DNA from: Deltaproteobacteria bacterium Ga0077539
GTDB lineage: Bacteria; Myxococcota_A; Polyangia; Polyangiales; Ga0077539
Assembly (NCBI GenBank): GCA_001465015.1
Contig: LNEO01000323.1
Location: 1 to 39,807 of the forward strand
Length of the DNA: 39,807 bases
Direction of reading: 5' to 3'
The notes under the pieces are model-generated. The model worked only from the letters and a program-made list of their open reading frames with translations. It was not told where the DNA came from and ran no database searches. This document shows positions 16,577 through 25,096 of this stretch, piece after piece (the stretch's first letter is position 1; every line of letters begins with the position of its first letter). The position numbers and the translations under genes were made by a program.

Positions 16577-17406
16577 GGGACGCGACGGTACAGCGCGAGC
16601 GCTTCGCCATCGAGCACGATGAAGGACTGGGCAGAGCGCAGAAAGCACCCCGGGTTGGCCCACGCCCGCTCGGGGTCATCGATCGCGACGCGCTTCGAAT
16701 GGGTGTGTCCGAAGAGCACGAACGGCGCCCGCGCGCGTACAGCAGCTTCGCTTCGGGATGGCCGCACGCAACTCGGTTTCTCCTGGATATTTCCAAGGAG
16801 CATCTCGAGGCGTGTCGTCCTTCCAACCCGGCTCCGCTGCAGCGACGCGAGGACGCCCGCGTTGCCGAGTCGCTCGGGGGGTCGCTTCGCCCATCGTCGC
16901 CCGCGCTCGTACGCAGGAACAATCCACGGCCCCACGAGCCGCACGAACTCGGTGGCCAGGGGAGCGCCCTCGTGGCCGTGCCGCACGCACAAGCCCTCGA
17001 GCGTGAACCCTCCTTGCATCACTCGATCGCGCCCGAAGCGCTCGATGATCGCGCCTCGCGCGGAGACGTCGTGGTTTCCGAGCACGACGCGGGCTCGGCG
17101 CGACACGAGCAGGCTCCACAACGGCTCGAGACGCTCGCTGCGAAAGAGCTGGGCGCGATCGCTCGCGCGGAGGCCCACGGACTCGGTGAGGTCGCCGAGC
17201 GAGAGCGGCTCGTGCTCGTCGAGCGCGCGCACGAGCGCGGCGAGGTCCTCGGGAGCATCGTCGCTCCACGCGGTTTCGCGCGGCACAAAGTGCGTGTCCG
17301 AGAAGCACAAGAGCTTTGGCAGGGGCGCGACGATCCAGCGCGAGAGGGACGCGCTCGTGACGCGCTCGTAGCGGGCGCGCTCGGTGACGACTCGCTCAGG
17401 AGGCAT
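16573..17406 (-). CDS. Calcineurin-like metallophosphoesterase
   Basis: 277 residues with every metal motif of the family in order: SDTH (Asp37, His39), GDLTE (Asp72), GNHD (Asn111, His112), RHGHE and FGHTHS. The enzyme would use a di-metal centre to hydrolyse a phosphomonoester or diester; the substrate is unknown. No export signal is seen, so it is probably cytoplasmic. ATG 17406 lies inside the 3' end of the TetR gene (11-bp overlap), and the stop overlaps the next gene by four bases, so it is the middle member of a tightly coupled leftward operon. Confidence 0.9.
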   Translation of the reverse strand: MPPERVVTERARYERVTSASLSRWIVAPLPKLLCFSDTHFVPRETAWSDDAPEDLAALVRALDEHEPLSLGDLTESVGLRASDRAQLFRSERLEPLWSLLVSRRARVVLGNHDVSARGAIIERFGRDRVMQGGFTLEGLCVRHGHEGAPLATEFVRLVGPWIVPAYERGRRWAKRPPERLGNAGVLASLQRSRVGRTTRLEMLLGNIQEKPSCVRPSRSEAAVRARAPFVLFGHTHSKRVAIDDPERAWANPGCFLRSAQSFIVLDGEALALYRRVP

Positions 17407-18058
17407 CGCGCGGCTTCTTTTTGTGGGTACGTTTTTCGTCGAGCGTCGCGGCGAGCCCTCGCACGAGCGCGTCGAGGCCGAAGTCGAACTCGCGGTCGAC
17501 GTTCCATTTGGCGAGCGCTTTGGAGGCGGCGAGCACGGTGGGAAAGGCCCCCGCGTCGAGCGATTCGTACGCGGGAGAAGAGCGCTCGTCGGGCGCGAGG
17601 GGCGCGAAGACCGAGAGGGTGTTTCCGAGGGTGAAGCCGACGACCGCTTGAAACGCGCGAATCGCGTCTTCGATCGAGAAGCCTGCCTCGCGAAAGAGCG
17701 CCAGCGACGACTCGACGTGCGCCATGGAGGCCGGGGTCACCGCGGGCCGCGTCGCAAAGAGCGCCAACGCGTTGGGGTGCGCGCGAAGCGTCTTTCGCAA
17801 GGCGCGAGCGCGGGCCTTCACGCGCTCGGTCCACGGCGCGGCTTCGGGCTCGAGCAGCGGCATCTCACCGAGGATGGACTCGACCACGCCGTCGAGCAGC
17901 GCGGCTTTATTGGCCACGTAGCGATAGAGCGACATCGCCTCGACGCCGAGCTCATCGCCGAGCCTGCGCATCGAGAGCGCGTCGAGCCCCTCGCGATCGA
18001 CCACGGCCACCGCAGCAGAGAGCACTCTTTCGCGAGAGAGAATCGAGGGACGGGCCAT
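17396..18058 (-). CDS. TetR-family transcriptional regulator
   Basis: 220 residues. The N-terminal helix-turn-helix spans residues 5-55 (LSMRRLGDELGVEAMSLYRYVANKA), a very typical TetR recognition region. The C-terminal ligand domain (about 75-210) resembles the TetR_C_1 type, with a long helical stretch FQAVVGFTLGNTL. The Lys/Arg-rich tail (THKKKPRD) is unusual. It heads a leftward cluster with the overlapping metallophosphoesterase and probably autoregulates it. The 92-base gap 18059-18150 upstream shows no clear operator. Confidence 0.92.
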   Translation of the reverse strand: MARPSILSRERVLSAAVAVVDREGLDALSMRRLGDELGVEAMSLYRYVANKAALLDGVVESILGEMPLLEPEAAPWTERVKARARALRKTLRAHPNALALFATRPAVTPASMAHVESSLALFREAGFSIEDAIRAFQAVVGFTLGNTLSVFAPLAPDERSSPAYESLDAGAFPTVLAASKALAKWNVDREFDFGLDALVRGLAATLDEKRTHKKKPRDAS

Positions 18059-18150
18059 CGAGCGCCCGACGAACGTACGACAGGAGCGCGCGTGCAGAAA
18101 TGCCTGCCGCGTTCACCACGGCGCGACCGACGCGGTCACCGACCGCTTGC

Positions 18151-18606
18151 TCAACGGGACGCGCGCGGCGACGCCACGCGGCCGAGGTGCGTGTCTCCGA
18201 ACGCCGTCCCGTACTTCAAGCCGTAGCCCAACATCCGGTCGAAGCCGATGTGGGCGACGGAGATCGCGGCGGCGAGCCACAGGGCGTGCGCTGCAAACAG
18301 CAGCGCGAGCGCGGCGAGCAACGCCGGCGCGAGGTAGCTGTGCGCCGCGTTGTACGAAGCAGCGCCCGCGCGCGGTCCAGCGAGGTAGCCGAGCATCGAC
18401 AGATCCGGAACGAGAAACAGCGCCGCGAACCAACCCCAGCTCCCGCCGAGCTGCGCGTAGGCGACGCACGCGGCGACGAGCACGGCGGCGCCCTCGAGGC
18501 GCAAGAGCGCCCGCGGTCCGCCGACCGCGCCGCGCGCGAAGGCAGGCTCGGTTGCTCCGTGAGCGGCGTGAGCGATCGTGGCGGACGAGATAGATACAGT
18601 GGTCAT
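18151..18606 (-). CDS. DUF4260 integral membrane protein
   Basis: 151 residues. The core LRLEGAAVLVAACVAYAQL, FLVPDLSMLGYLAG, YNAAHSYLAP and IGFDRMLGYGLKYGTAFGDT match the DUF4260 family pattern. Three to four hydrophobic helices are visible, so it sits in the inner membrane; function is not known. ATG 18606 has a strong AAGGAG upstream and starts the family-length product. The gene diverges from a LysR regulator, with a perfect palindrome in the 114-base gap, the classical arrangement of a LysR protein and its target. Confidence 0.85.
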   Translation of the reverse strand: MTTVSISSATIAHAAHGATEPAFARGAVGGPRALLRLEGAAVLVAACVAYAQLGGSWGWFAALFLVPDLSMLGYLAGPRAGAASYNAAHSYLAPALLAALALLFAAHALWLAAAISVAHIGFDRMLGYGLKYGTAFGDTHLGRVASPRASR

Positions 18607-18679
18607 GGGGAGTCTCCTTCGGGGGTGTCGCGACGAATTCGCCGTCGACGAGAGAGAGACTGCGGCCACGACCCGCTCA

Positions 18680-18692
18680 TGAACATTGTTCA
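18680..18692. promoter_or_regulatory. Candidate LysR operator palindrome
   Basis: TGAACATTGTTCA is a perfect 6-bp inverted repeat around one base, in the AT-richer gap between the divergent DUF4260 and LysR genes. It also fits the T-N11-A layout of LysR boxes. Function is inferred from position and symmetry. Confidence 0.5.
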
Positions 18693-18720
18693 AATCCGTC
18701 CGTCTGCCTATTCATTTTAT

Positions 18721-19674
18721 ATGAGCCAGTCTGAACCGTCATGGGATCTGTACGAAGCGTTTCTCGCGGTGATGCAGAGCGGCAGTCTCTCTGCGGCGTC
18801 GCGCGCGATGGGCGTCGCGCAGCCTACGGTGCGGCGGCAGATCGAAGCGCTCGAGTCGCAGCTCGGGGTCGTTCTCTTCACCCGCGCCACCAACGGGCTG
18901 GTCCCGACGGAGCTCGCCCACGCGACGCTGCCGTACGCCGAGTCCATCGCGTCGACCTCGCGCGCCCTCGTCCGCTCGGTGTCGGGCGGAAAAGACGCCG
19001 AGCGAGGCACGGTGCGCATCACCGCGAGCGAGGTCGTCGGGACCGAGGTGCTGCCGCCGATGCTCACCGCGTTGCGCGAAAGGCACCCGCGCCTCCAGCT
19101 CGAGCTCGCAGTCACCAATCGGTCCGAGGATCTATTGCGACGGGACGCCGACGTGGCGCTGCGGATGACCGAGCCGACGCAAGCCGGGCTCGTGCGAAAG
19201 CGCGCGGGGCGGATCGAGCTCGGTTTGTTCGCGACCGACGCGTACCTGGCGCTTCACCCCGCGCCCAAGACGCTGCAGCAGCTCGGCGACAGGCATGTGC
19301 TCGTCGGCCCCGACCGGGCGCGGGGGACGCTCGAAGCGCTGGCCGCCGCGGGGCTGCCGGCGACGGCGCGGGACTTCACGCTTCGCACCGACAGTGACAT
19401 CGCAGCGCTCGCCGCGGTCCGCGCGGGTTTCGGCATCGGGATCTGCCAGGTCCCCCTGAGCCGCTCACCGGTGCCGCTCGTGCGGGTGCTTCCGAAGCTC
19501 GCGTTTCCGCTCGATGCGTGGGTGGTCATGCACGAAGACCTGCGCGCCGTTCGAAGAGTGCGCGCGGTGTTCGATCACCTGGTGGAGACGGTCGGGCGCT
19601 ACGCAGCGCCGACGCACGCCGCGTCGAGCGCGGTGCGTGCAGCGAGATCGCCCCGGCCGCCGCCGCGGCATTGA
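18721..19674 (+). CDS. LysR-family transcriptional regulator
   Basis: 317 residues. The N-terminal winged helix-turn-helix is at about 5-65 (SLSAASRAMGVAQPTVRRQI, then LGVVLFTR), and the periplasmic-binding-protein-like effector domain spans about 90-295. The C-terminal 25 residues are Ala/Arg/Pro-rich and probably disordered. ATG 18721 opens directly after the AT-rich gap. It is divergent from DUF4260, its most likely target. Its stop codon overlaps a TTGACA box that may be the -35 of the M28 peptidase gene, so the two genes are packed but possibly separately transcribed. Confidence 0.93.
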   Translation: MSQSEPSWDLYEAFLAVMQSGSLSAASRAMGVAQPTVRRQIEALESQLGVVLFTRATNGLVPTELAHATLPYAESIASTSRALVRSVSGGKDAERGTVRITASEVVGTEVLPPMLTALRERHPRLQLELAVTNRSEDLLRRDADVALRMTEPTQAGLVRKRAGRIELGLFATDAYLALHPAPKTLQQLGDRHVLVGPDRARGTLEALAAAGLPATARDFTLRTDSDIAALAAVRAGFGIGICQVPLSRSPVPLVRVLPKLAFPLDAWVVMHEDLRAVRRVRAVFDHLVETVGRYAAPTHAASSAVRAARSPRPPPRH

Positions 19675-19676
19675 CA
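19671..19676 (+). promoter_or_regulatory. Candidate -35 box (TTGACA) of the peptidase gene
   Basis: An exact TTGACA overlaps the LysR stop codon (19672-19674). At 17-bp spacing the -10 would fall on the second operator palindrome (TACACC, poor match). Transcription would then start close to ATG 19708, giving a leaderless or near-leaderless mRNA; this agrees with the lack of any Shine-Dalgarno there. Confidence 0.4.
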
Positions 19677-19703
19677 AACTTACATCGTAAACTTACACCG
19701 TAA
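19677..19703 (+). promoter_or_regulatory. Tandem palindromic operator upstream of the M28 peptidase
   Basis: A 13-bp unit, AACTTACATCGTA then AACTTACACCGTA, is repeated directly (one mismatch). Each unit forms part of a perfect palindrome TTAC-N3-GTAA: 19680-19690 and 19693-19703. TTAC/GTAA half-sites are typical of TetR-type operators. The pair covers the expected -10 region, so binding should repress the peptidase gene. The cognate regulator is not identified. Confidence 0.55.
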
Positions 19704-19707
19704 TCTC

Positions 19708-20601
19708 ATGATCATCTCCGAGCGAATCCCTGCGCGCGACGCGCGCTCATCGAAGACCGGCTCGCCCACGACAACGCTCAGCCCGGACGCCGACAGGCTT
19801 CGCCGTTGGGTCGAAGAGCTCTCGCGGCCGAGGCACGCGCTCGCCGAAGCCCACGAAAACAAGCGCACCCGAAGGCGCCTCTGCGAAGCGCTCGAAGACT
19901 GCGGCCTCGGCGTCAGCGTCGTGGGCTCGTTCTCGAACGTCCTCGCGCTGCCCGCAAACCCAGAGAAGCGCCCCGTCACCTTGATCGCCGCGCACTACGA
20001 CACCGTCCCCGGCTCGCCCGGAGCCGACGACAACGGCAGCGGCCTCGCGGTGCTGCTCGAGTGCGCGCGGCTCTTGTCCTCGCGGCGCGACGGCGCGCCG
20101 GTCGGCTTCGTGTGCTTCAACGCCGAAGAAGACGGCCTGCTCGGCAGCCAGGACTTCGTGAGCAACACGCTGCCCGTGCTCGATCACAGCGTGCGCGCCG
20201 TGCACGTGCTCGAGATGGTGGGCTATCGCCCGCGCTCGGGCGCGAAGCAAAGCGCGCCGCTGCCGTGGTTGCCGCGTTCGCTGCGCACTCCCGACTTCAT
20301 CGCGCTGCTCGGCCGCGGCAACTCGAACCGCATCGTCGACGACGTTCGCAACAGCGATGCTGCGCCGAACACCCGCGTCGTGACCGCGCGAACGCACGGC
20401 CCGATGGACAAGCTTCTGCCCGATCTGCGACGGAGCGATCACTTTCCCTTCTGGCTCGAGGGGACGCCGGCGGTGTTGTGGACGGACACCGGCGACTTTC
20501 GCAACCCCAACTACCATCGCAGGTCGGACACTCCAGACACGCTGGACTACGCGTTCATGCAGGGCGTCGGAGCGCTTCTCGTCGACGCCGTCGCGCGGTG
20601 A
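19708..20601 (+). CDS. M28-family zinc metallopeptidase
   Basis: 297 residues. Co-catalytic zinc site: AAHYDTVPGSPGADDNGSG with His96 and Asp107/108, NAEEDG with catalytic Glu140 and ligand Glu141, a further acid at Glu169, and the last ligand in NYHRRSDTPDTLD near 270. The family comprises aminopeptidases and carboxypeptidases that take single residues from peptide ends. No signal peptide is evident, so it may be cytoplasmic unless the start is wrong. ATG 19708 lacks a Shine-Dalgarno and lies five bases after a tandem operator, consistent with a regulated leaderless message. Confidence 0.9.
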   Translation: MIISERIPARDARSSKTGSPTTTLSPDADRLRRWVEELSRPRHALAEAHENKRTRRRLCEALEDCGLGVSVVGSFSNVLALPANPEKRPVTLIAAHYDTVPGSPGADDNGSGLAVLLECARLLSSRRDGAPVGFVCFNAEEDGLLGSQDFVSNTLPVLDHSVRAVHVLEMVGYRPRSGAKQSAPLPWLPRSLRTPDFIALLGRGNSNRIVDDVRNSDAAPNTRVVTARTHGPMDKLLPDLRRSDHFPFWLEGTPAVLWTDTGDFRNPNYHRRSDTPDTLDYAFMQGVGALLVDAVAR

Positions 20602-20804
20602 GTCCCGTCGAACCAGCGCAGGTTTTGCACGATCCGCTGCGTCGTTCAGCGCAGTTTGTTATGGAAAGAAATGCAGAGACGCGGGTCAGTCAGCGGGCGT
20701 CGCCCACACGACTTGCAACGATGCCGGTAGTTTGTGTTAGCAACGCCCCAACTGTTGAGTCGATCCCGACGCAACAGGCCCGTCACAACACAAAGGAGTC
20801 TACC

Positions 20805-21149
20805 GTGAAGAAGTTTCTCGCCCTCGTTACGCTGATGATCGCTTCGTCCCTCGCCGCCTGTGGCGCGCCGCCGCCAGCCGGCAGCTGCTCGGTCGGCATG
20901 GCGGGCGCGATGTCGTGCATCTCGTACACGGGCTCTTCCGTCACGATGTCCATTGTTCAGCAGGGGTGCACGGGGGGTGGAGGCACCTACCAGAGCACGG
21001 ACTGTCCGACGGCGAACCGCGTCGGACGGTGCACGCTTCCGGGCAGCACCGCGCAGCTCACGCAGACGGCGGCGTACTACGCGCCCTTGACGACCGCCGA
21101 CGCGATGGGCGCGTGCACAAGCGTCATGGGTACGTTCGTCGCGAACTGA
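20805..21149 (+). CDS. Small Cys-rich lipoprotein
   Basis: 114 residues. A classic lipoprotein signal, KKFLALVTLMIASSLAAC, has its lipobox ending at Cys19, so the mature protein would be about 95 residues and lipid-anchored. The mature part has several Cys residues (SCSVG, MSCISY, QQGC, TDC, GRC, GACTS), probably paired by disulfides in the periplasm or at the surface. The start is GTG 20805, supported by AAGGAG six bases upstream (20793-20798). It is followed after ten bases by the stop of the convergent FAD enzyme. The 203-base gap before it holds only a weak promoter-like TTGCAA (20713). Function unknown. Confidence 0.85.
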   Translation: MKKFLALVTLMIASSLAACGAPPPAGSCSVGMAGAMSCISYTGSSVTMSIVQQGCTGGGGTYQSTDCPTANRVGRCTLPGSTAQLTQTAAYYAPLTTADAMGACTSVMGTFVAN

Positions 21150-21159
21150 GCTCCGTATC

Positions 21160-22764
21160 TCACCGCCGAGCGACGGCGCGGAGATACTTCGTCGCGGCCA
21201 CGGGCTCCATCGCGGCGGCGCACAAGACACCTCCGACGAAGGCTCCCATCACGCCGACGGACGCCATGTCCGCGCCCGAGAGAAACAGCCCTTCAACGGG
21301 AGTGCGCGGACGAAGGTAGCGGTTGGAGTAGCGCTCGGGCGTGGGCTCGATGCCGTAGATCGCCCCTTTGGGCGCGCGCGTGAAGTGCTCCGTCGAGATC
21401 GGCGTGGATAGCTCGGCGAACGCGAGCATCGACCGCAGCTCGGGCATGTGCGCGAAGAACTGATCGAGCATCCGATCGGTGAGCCGCTTCTTCAGCGCGT
21501 CGTAGTCCTCGCCGCGCTTGCGCCAACGCCCGTCCTTCCACTGCTCGAACAGCTCGTACGGAACGAACGTGACCACCTCGCCTGTGTGCAAGAGATCCGG
21601 GCCCGCGTCGTGCTCTGGGTCCTTGAGCGACGGAAACGAGCAGTAGAGCACGGGAGCCTTCGCGTTTTCGTCAGCGATATCCCAGTACGCCGCGTCCTTG
21701 GCCCACGTCTCGTAGAACCACTTGTTCGCGCCGGACGCTCCCGCCTTGGTGATGTCTCCCTTGAATCCCAGGTAGAGACACAGGTGGCACGGAGAGGGCG
21801 CGAGCGACGCGATGCTCCTGGCCCACGGCGCAGAGCGCTCGCTCTCGGGCAGGAGTCTTTTGACCGTGGCGATCGCTCCTGCGGCGCTCACGACGCGGCG
21901 GCCCTCGATGATCTCGCCGTCGCTCAAGCGCACGCCGCGCACCTTGTTGTCGCGCACGATGATCTCTTGCACGTCGGCGTTGATCCGAGCCCAGCCGCCG
22001 TGATTCGCGACGGTGCCGAGCAGGTCCTCGGCGATGCGCCCCGCGCCGCCGACCGGATAGTACCCGCCGTGAAAGAAGTGCCGCGCCACCAGCGCGTGAA
22101 TCGCAAACGAGCTGCGATCGGGCGGAACGCCGTAATACCCCCACTGCGCAGTGAGCACCGACTGAAGCCGCTCGTCGCTGGTGACCTGGTCCATCACGGT
22201 CCGCGTGCGCTCGAGGAGCTGCGCGTGCGCCTTCTGCGCAAACAGCGAGTCCGACAGCCCCGCCCACGCCGGGGGCGCGAGGCGCGAGGCGTAGTAGGGC
22301 ATCATGGTGCCCGCCACCTCTCGCACCTTGTTGAAATACCGCCCGATGTCCTCTTCGCGCGAAGGAAAAGCCTCGACCAGGTTCTCTTCGAACTTCGCCT
22401 TGGTGTCCGGAAAATCAATGCGCAGATCGGGGTAGTGAAACTCGTCGTACACCCCGCCGAGCGAGGCCCACTCGAGCTTGTCGCCGCTGAGCTTTCGAAG
22501 CACTCGCCCGAGCACCGCGCGCTCGGTCACCTCGCCGACCGCGTGCACTCCCACGTCCCACACCCAGCGCTTGCGCTTGAATGTGTGTGTAAACCCTCCG
22601 GGCACGTAGTGCTGCTCGAGCACGAGCACTCGCCGCCCCAGCTCGGAGAGCAGCGCCGCCGTCGCGAGCCCGCCCATCCCCGAGCCGATCACGATGTCGT
22701 CCCACAGTCTGGGGTCGGAGCGCGTGCTCCAGGGCCTGTCAGCCTTCGCCGTACGTTCGGTCAT
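21160..22764 (-). CDS. FAD-dependent oxidoreductase of the CrtI/CrtISO/RetSat family
   Basis: 534 residues. The N-terminal dinucleotide fold has GSGMGGLATAALLSELGRRV and the EQHYVPGG motif shared by carotene isomerases and retinol saturases, followed by WDVGVHAVG. The C-terminus has the second FAD signature (GLFLSGADMASVGVMGAFVGG). Enzymes of this branch isomerise or saturate polyene double bonds; the substrate here could be a carotenoid or another isoprenoid. No other carotenoid gene is adjacent. ATG 22764 is chosen over 22788 because residues before it show no similarity. It is divergent from the nitroreductase gene (67-base gap) and may share its control. Confidence 0.88.
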   Translation of the reverse strand: MTERTAKADRPWSTRSDPRLWDDIVIGSGMGGLATAALLSELGRRVLVLEQHYVPGGFTHTFKRKRWVWDVGVHAVGEVTERAVLGRVLRKLSGDKLEWASLGGVYDEFHYPDLRIDFPDTKAKFEENLVEAFPSREEDIGRYFNKVREVAGTMMPYYASRLAPPAWAGLSDSLFAQKAHAQLLERTRTVMDQVTSDERLQSVLTAQWGYYGVPPDRSSFAIHALVARHFFHGGYYPVGGAGRIAEDLLGTVANHGGWARINADVQEIIVRDNKVRGVRLSDGEIIEGRRVVSAAGAIATVKRLLPESERSAPWARSIASLAPSPCHLCLYLGFKGDITKAGASGANKWFYETWAKDAAYWDIADENAKAPVLYCSFPSLKDPEHDAGPDLLHTGEVVTFVPYELFEQWKDGRWRKRGEDYDALKKRLTDRMLDQFFAHMPELRSMLAFAELSTPISTEHFTRAPKGAIYGIEPTPERYSNRYLRPRTPVEGLFLSGADMASVGVMGAFVGGVLCAAAMEPVAATKYLRAVARR

Positions 22765-22831
22765 TGGACGGCGAAACGATACCGCCAACTTGCGCCGATG
22801 CCTTCAGCTCGCGCACCCTCCAGGCGCGAAA

Positions 22832-23413
22832 ATGTTGAGCCCCGAAGCACTGTCAGAGCTGTTTCTCGACGCCCGCACCCATCGCGCGTGGCGCGCCGAA
22901 CCCGTCGACGAAGCTACCCTCGTGCGCCTGTACGAGCTCTTGCGCATGGCGCCCACGGCGGTGAACTGCCAGCCGCTGCGGATCGTCTTCGTCCGCTCGC
23001 AAGAAGCCAAGAAGCAGCTCGAGCCGTGCCTCGCCAAGGGCAACGTCGAGAAGACCATGACCGCGCCGGTGACGGCCATCCTCGGGTACGACCTGGAGTT
23101 CTGGACGCACCTGCACGAGCTCTTCACCGCCGCGGATCTGCGCAAAGACTTCGAGGGAAAGCCCGCGCACATCGAGCAGACCGCGAAGCTCAACGCCACC
23201 CTCCAGTGCGGCTACTTCATCCTCGCGGCGCGATCGCTGGGCCTGGACTGCGGCCCCATGGCGGGCTTCGACAACGCAAAGGTCGACGAGGCCTTCTTCG
23301 GCGGCACGCAGCACAAGTCGATCATCCTCTGCAACGTCGGCCACGGCGACGCGAGCAAGCTCTATCCCCGCGCGCCCAGGCCGGCGTTCGACAGATTCTG
23401 CAAGGTCCTTTGA
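22832..23413 (+). CDS. Nitroreductase-family FMN enzyme, RutE/malonic-semialdehyde-reductase type
   Basis: 193 residues, the length of E. coli RutE. The alignment by eye is close along the whole protein: LFLDARTHRAWRAEPVDE, MAPTAVNCQPLRIVFVRS, a GNVEKTMTAPVTAI strand, LGLDCGPMAGFDNAKVDEAFF, and VGHGDASKLYPRAPR. RutE reduces malonic semialdehyde to 3-hydroxypropionate in pyrimidine breakdown; other relatives reduce different carbonyl or nitro compounds. No rut genes are nearby, so the substrate is open. ATG 22832 is chosen by family length. Confidence 0.85.
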   Translation: MLSPEALSELFLDARTHRAWRAEPVDEATLVRLYELLRMAPTAVNCQPLRIVFVRSQEAKKQLEPCLAKGNVEKTMTAPVTAILGYDLEFWTHLHELFTAADLRKDFEGKPAHIEQTAKLNATLQCGYFILAARSLGLDCGPMAGFDNAKVDEAFFGGTQHKSIILCNVGHGDASKLYPRAPRPAFDRFCKVL

Positions 23414-23459
23414 GCGCCGCTCGAGCGCGCGCCGGTACACTGTTCGACAAGGAGCATCG

Positions 23460-24320
23460 ATGAACGTATTCGAACGCAGCTGGGTCACCGCGAAGACGAG
23501 CTTCTCGGTGATCAATCAAGACAAAGAACTCCTGCTCTTTCCCGTGGTCGCGACGATCCTGTCGACGATCTTCTCGCTCGCGATGCTGTTTCCGACGATC
23601 ATCGCGAAGGTGCTCGAGGGCGGCGCGGGCTTCGAGTTCGGCCCGCTGCAAATCGTGGCGACGTTCATGACGTACCTGGGGCTCGCGTTCATCGCGACGT
23701 TCTCGAATGTGTGTGTCGTCTACACGACCCGCGTCCGGCTCACCGGCGGCAACGCGACGTTCTTCGAGAGCATCGGGTTCGCGTTGCGACGCTCGCACCG
23801 GATCCTCGCGTGGAGCGTCCTTTCGGCCACAGTGGGCCTGCTCTTGCGCTTCATCTCCGACGCCGCCGAAAACTCTGGCGACGTGGGCAGGATCATCCTG
23901 AACATCCTCGAGACCGTGCTCGCCGCCGCGTGGAGCATCATGACCGTCTTCGCCGTCCCCGCGATGGTCTTCTACGACCTCGGCCCCATCGACGCGATCA
24001 AGAAGTCCATCGAGACCCTCAAGCGCGCCTGGGGCGAGAGCCTCGTCGGCAACTGGGGCATGGGCTTCATCAGCTTCTTGATGATGCTCCCCGGAATCGG
24101 CTCGATCGTCTTCGCCTTCGTCATGCTCGCCAGCGAGCAGGCGCAAGGCGTGGGCGTCGCGCTCTTGCTCGTGGGCATCGCGCTGCTCGTGCTCGCGGCG
24201 CTCATCATCGGCGTCGCCAAGATGGTCTACAGCACGGCGCTGTTCATGTACGCCGAGTCCGGACAGGCTCCGACGGGATTTCCGCAAGAGCTGCTCGCGG
24301 GCGCGTACCATCGACGATAG
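23460..24320 (+). CDS. Polytopic inner-membrane protein (DUF6159-like)
   Basis: 286 residues. It begins MNVFERSWVTAKTSFSVINQ, a start seen in DUF6159-type membrane proteins, and has about six hydrophobic segments: 27-50, 62-86, 115-135, 150-170, 198-225 and 232-258. The segment GPIDAIKKSIETLKRAWGES is an amphipathic cytosolic loop of the kind found in DUF975/DUF4013-like membrane proteins. Function unknown. ATG 23460 follows AAGGAGC. It is co-directional with the nitroreductase gene (46-base gap) and the methyltransferase gene (41-base gap). Confidence 0.8.
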   Translation: MNVFERSWVTAKTSFSVINQDKELLLFPVVATILSTIFSLAMLFPTIIAKVLEGGAGFEFGPLQIVATFMTYLGLAFIATFSNVCVVYTTRVRLTGGNATFFESIGFALRRSHRILAWSVLSATVGLLLRFISDAAENSGDVGRIILNILETVLAAAWSIMTVFAVPAMVFYDLGPIDAIKKSIETLKRAWGESLVGNWGMGFISFLMMLPGIGSIVFAFVMLASEQAQGVGVALLLVGIALLVLAALIIGVAKMVYSTALFMYAESGQAPTGFPQELLAGAYHRR

Positions 24321-24361
24321 CGCGTGTCGCCAACGGAGGGAGAAGCTGCTGTAGTCCCTCG

Positions 24362-24973
24362 ATGACCCGCCGCTCTGCGCCGTCCGCGGCCCGCAACCGA
24401 GAACCCATCCTCGCGGTGCTTCGCGAGACACTACCCCGAGAGGGGACGGTCCTCGAGCTCGCGGCGGGATCGGGCGAACACGCGCGGTGGTACGCCGAGG
24501 CGTTCGCGGGGCTGCGCTGGATCGCCAGCGATCGGGACCCAGGCGCGATCGCCAGCATCGAGGCCTGGCGCCAAGGAGCGACGCCCAACCTCGAGCCCGC
24601 GCGCCTGCTCGACGTGCGCAGCGAGGACTGGGGCGTGGGCACCATCGACGCCATCCTCTGCATCAACATGATCCACATCGCGCCGTGGCCCGTCGGCGAG
24701 GCGATGCTCGAGGGCGCTGCGAGACACCTGAATTCAAACGGAGCGCTATTTCTCTATGGTCCGTACAAGCGCGGCGGAGCGCACACCGCCCCGAGCAACG
24801 AGACCTTCGACCAGTGGCTGAAGAGCCAGGACCCCGAGTACGGCGTGCGCGACCTCGAAGCCGTCCTCGCCCGAGCCGAGCGCGCCGGGCTCGCGCTCGA
24901 TCGAATCGTCGAGATGCCCGCGAACAACCTCAGCGTCGTGCTGCGACGGAGAGACCTCGCGCCCGCGCGCTGA
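24362..24973 (+). CDS. DUF938 SAM-dependent methyltransferase
   Basis: 203 residues, the usual DUF938 length. Family hallmarks: SAARNREPILAVLRETLP at the N-terminus, SAM motif VLELAAGSGEHARWYAEAF, IASDRDP (acidic end of strand 2), AILCINMIHIAPW, LFLYGPYKRGG and SNETFDQWLKSQDPEYGVRD. The substrate is unknown. ATG 24362 gives the full family start. A 123-base gap with no recognisable gene separates it from the clamp-like gene. Confidence 0.93.
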   Translation: MTRRSAPSAARNREPILAVLRETLPREGTVLELAAGSGEHARWYAEAFAGLRWIASDRDPGAIASIEAWRQGATPNLEPARLLDVRSEDWGVGTIDAILCINMIHIAPWPVGEAMLEGAARHLNSNGALFLYGPYKRGGAHTAPSNETFDQWLKSQDPEYGVRDLEAVLARAERAGLALDRIVEMPANNLSVVLRRRDLAPAR

Positions 24974-25096
24974 GCCTCGTGAGGGCGCGACGACCGGCCG
25001 CATCGCGCTCGCCGATGACCCGCCGCGCCGCCGAGCGAACGAGCGCGACGCCCACGCTTGCAACGAGACCCGGATTCGGCCGAAGGTCGCTCTCGC

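Noticed and set aside
25058..25096. TTG start at 25058 for the clamp-like gene
   Set aside because: The extra 13 residues precede the clamp-like first helix; GTG 25097 gives the family length.
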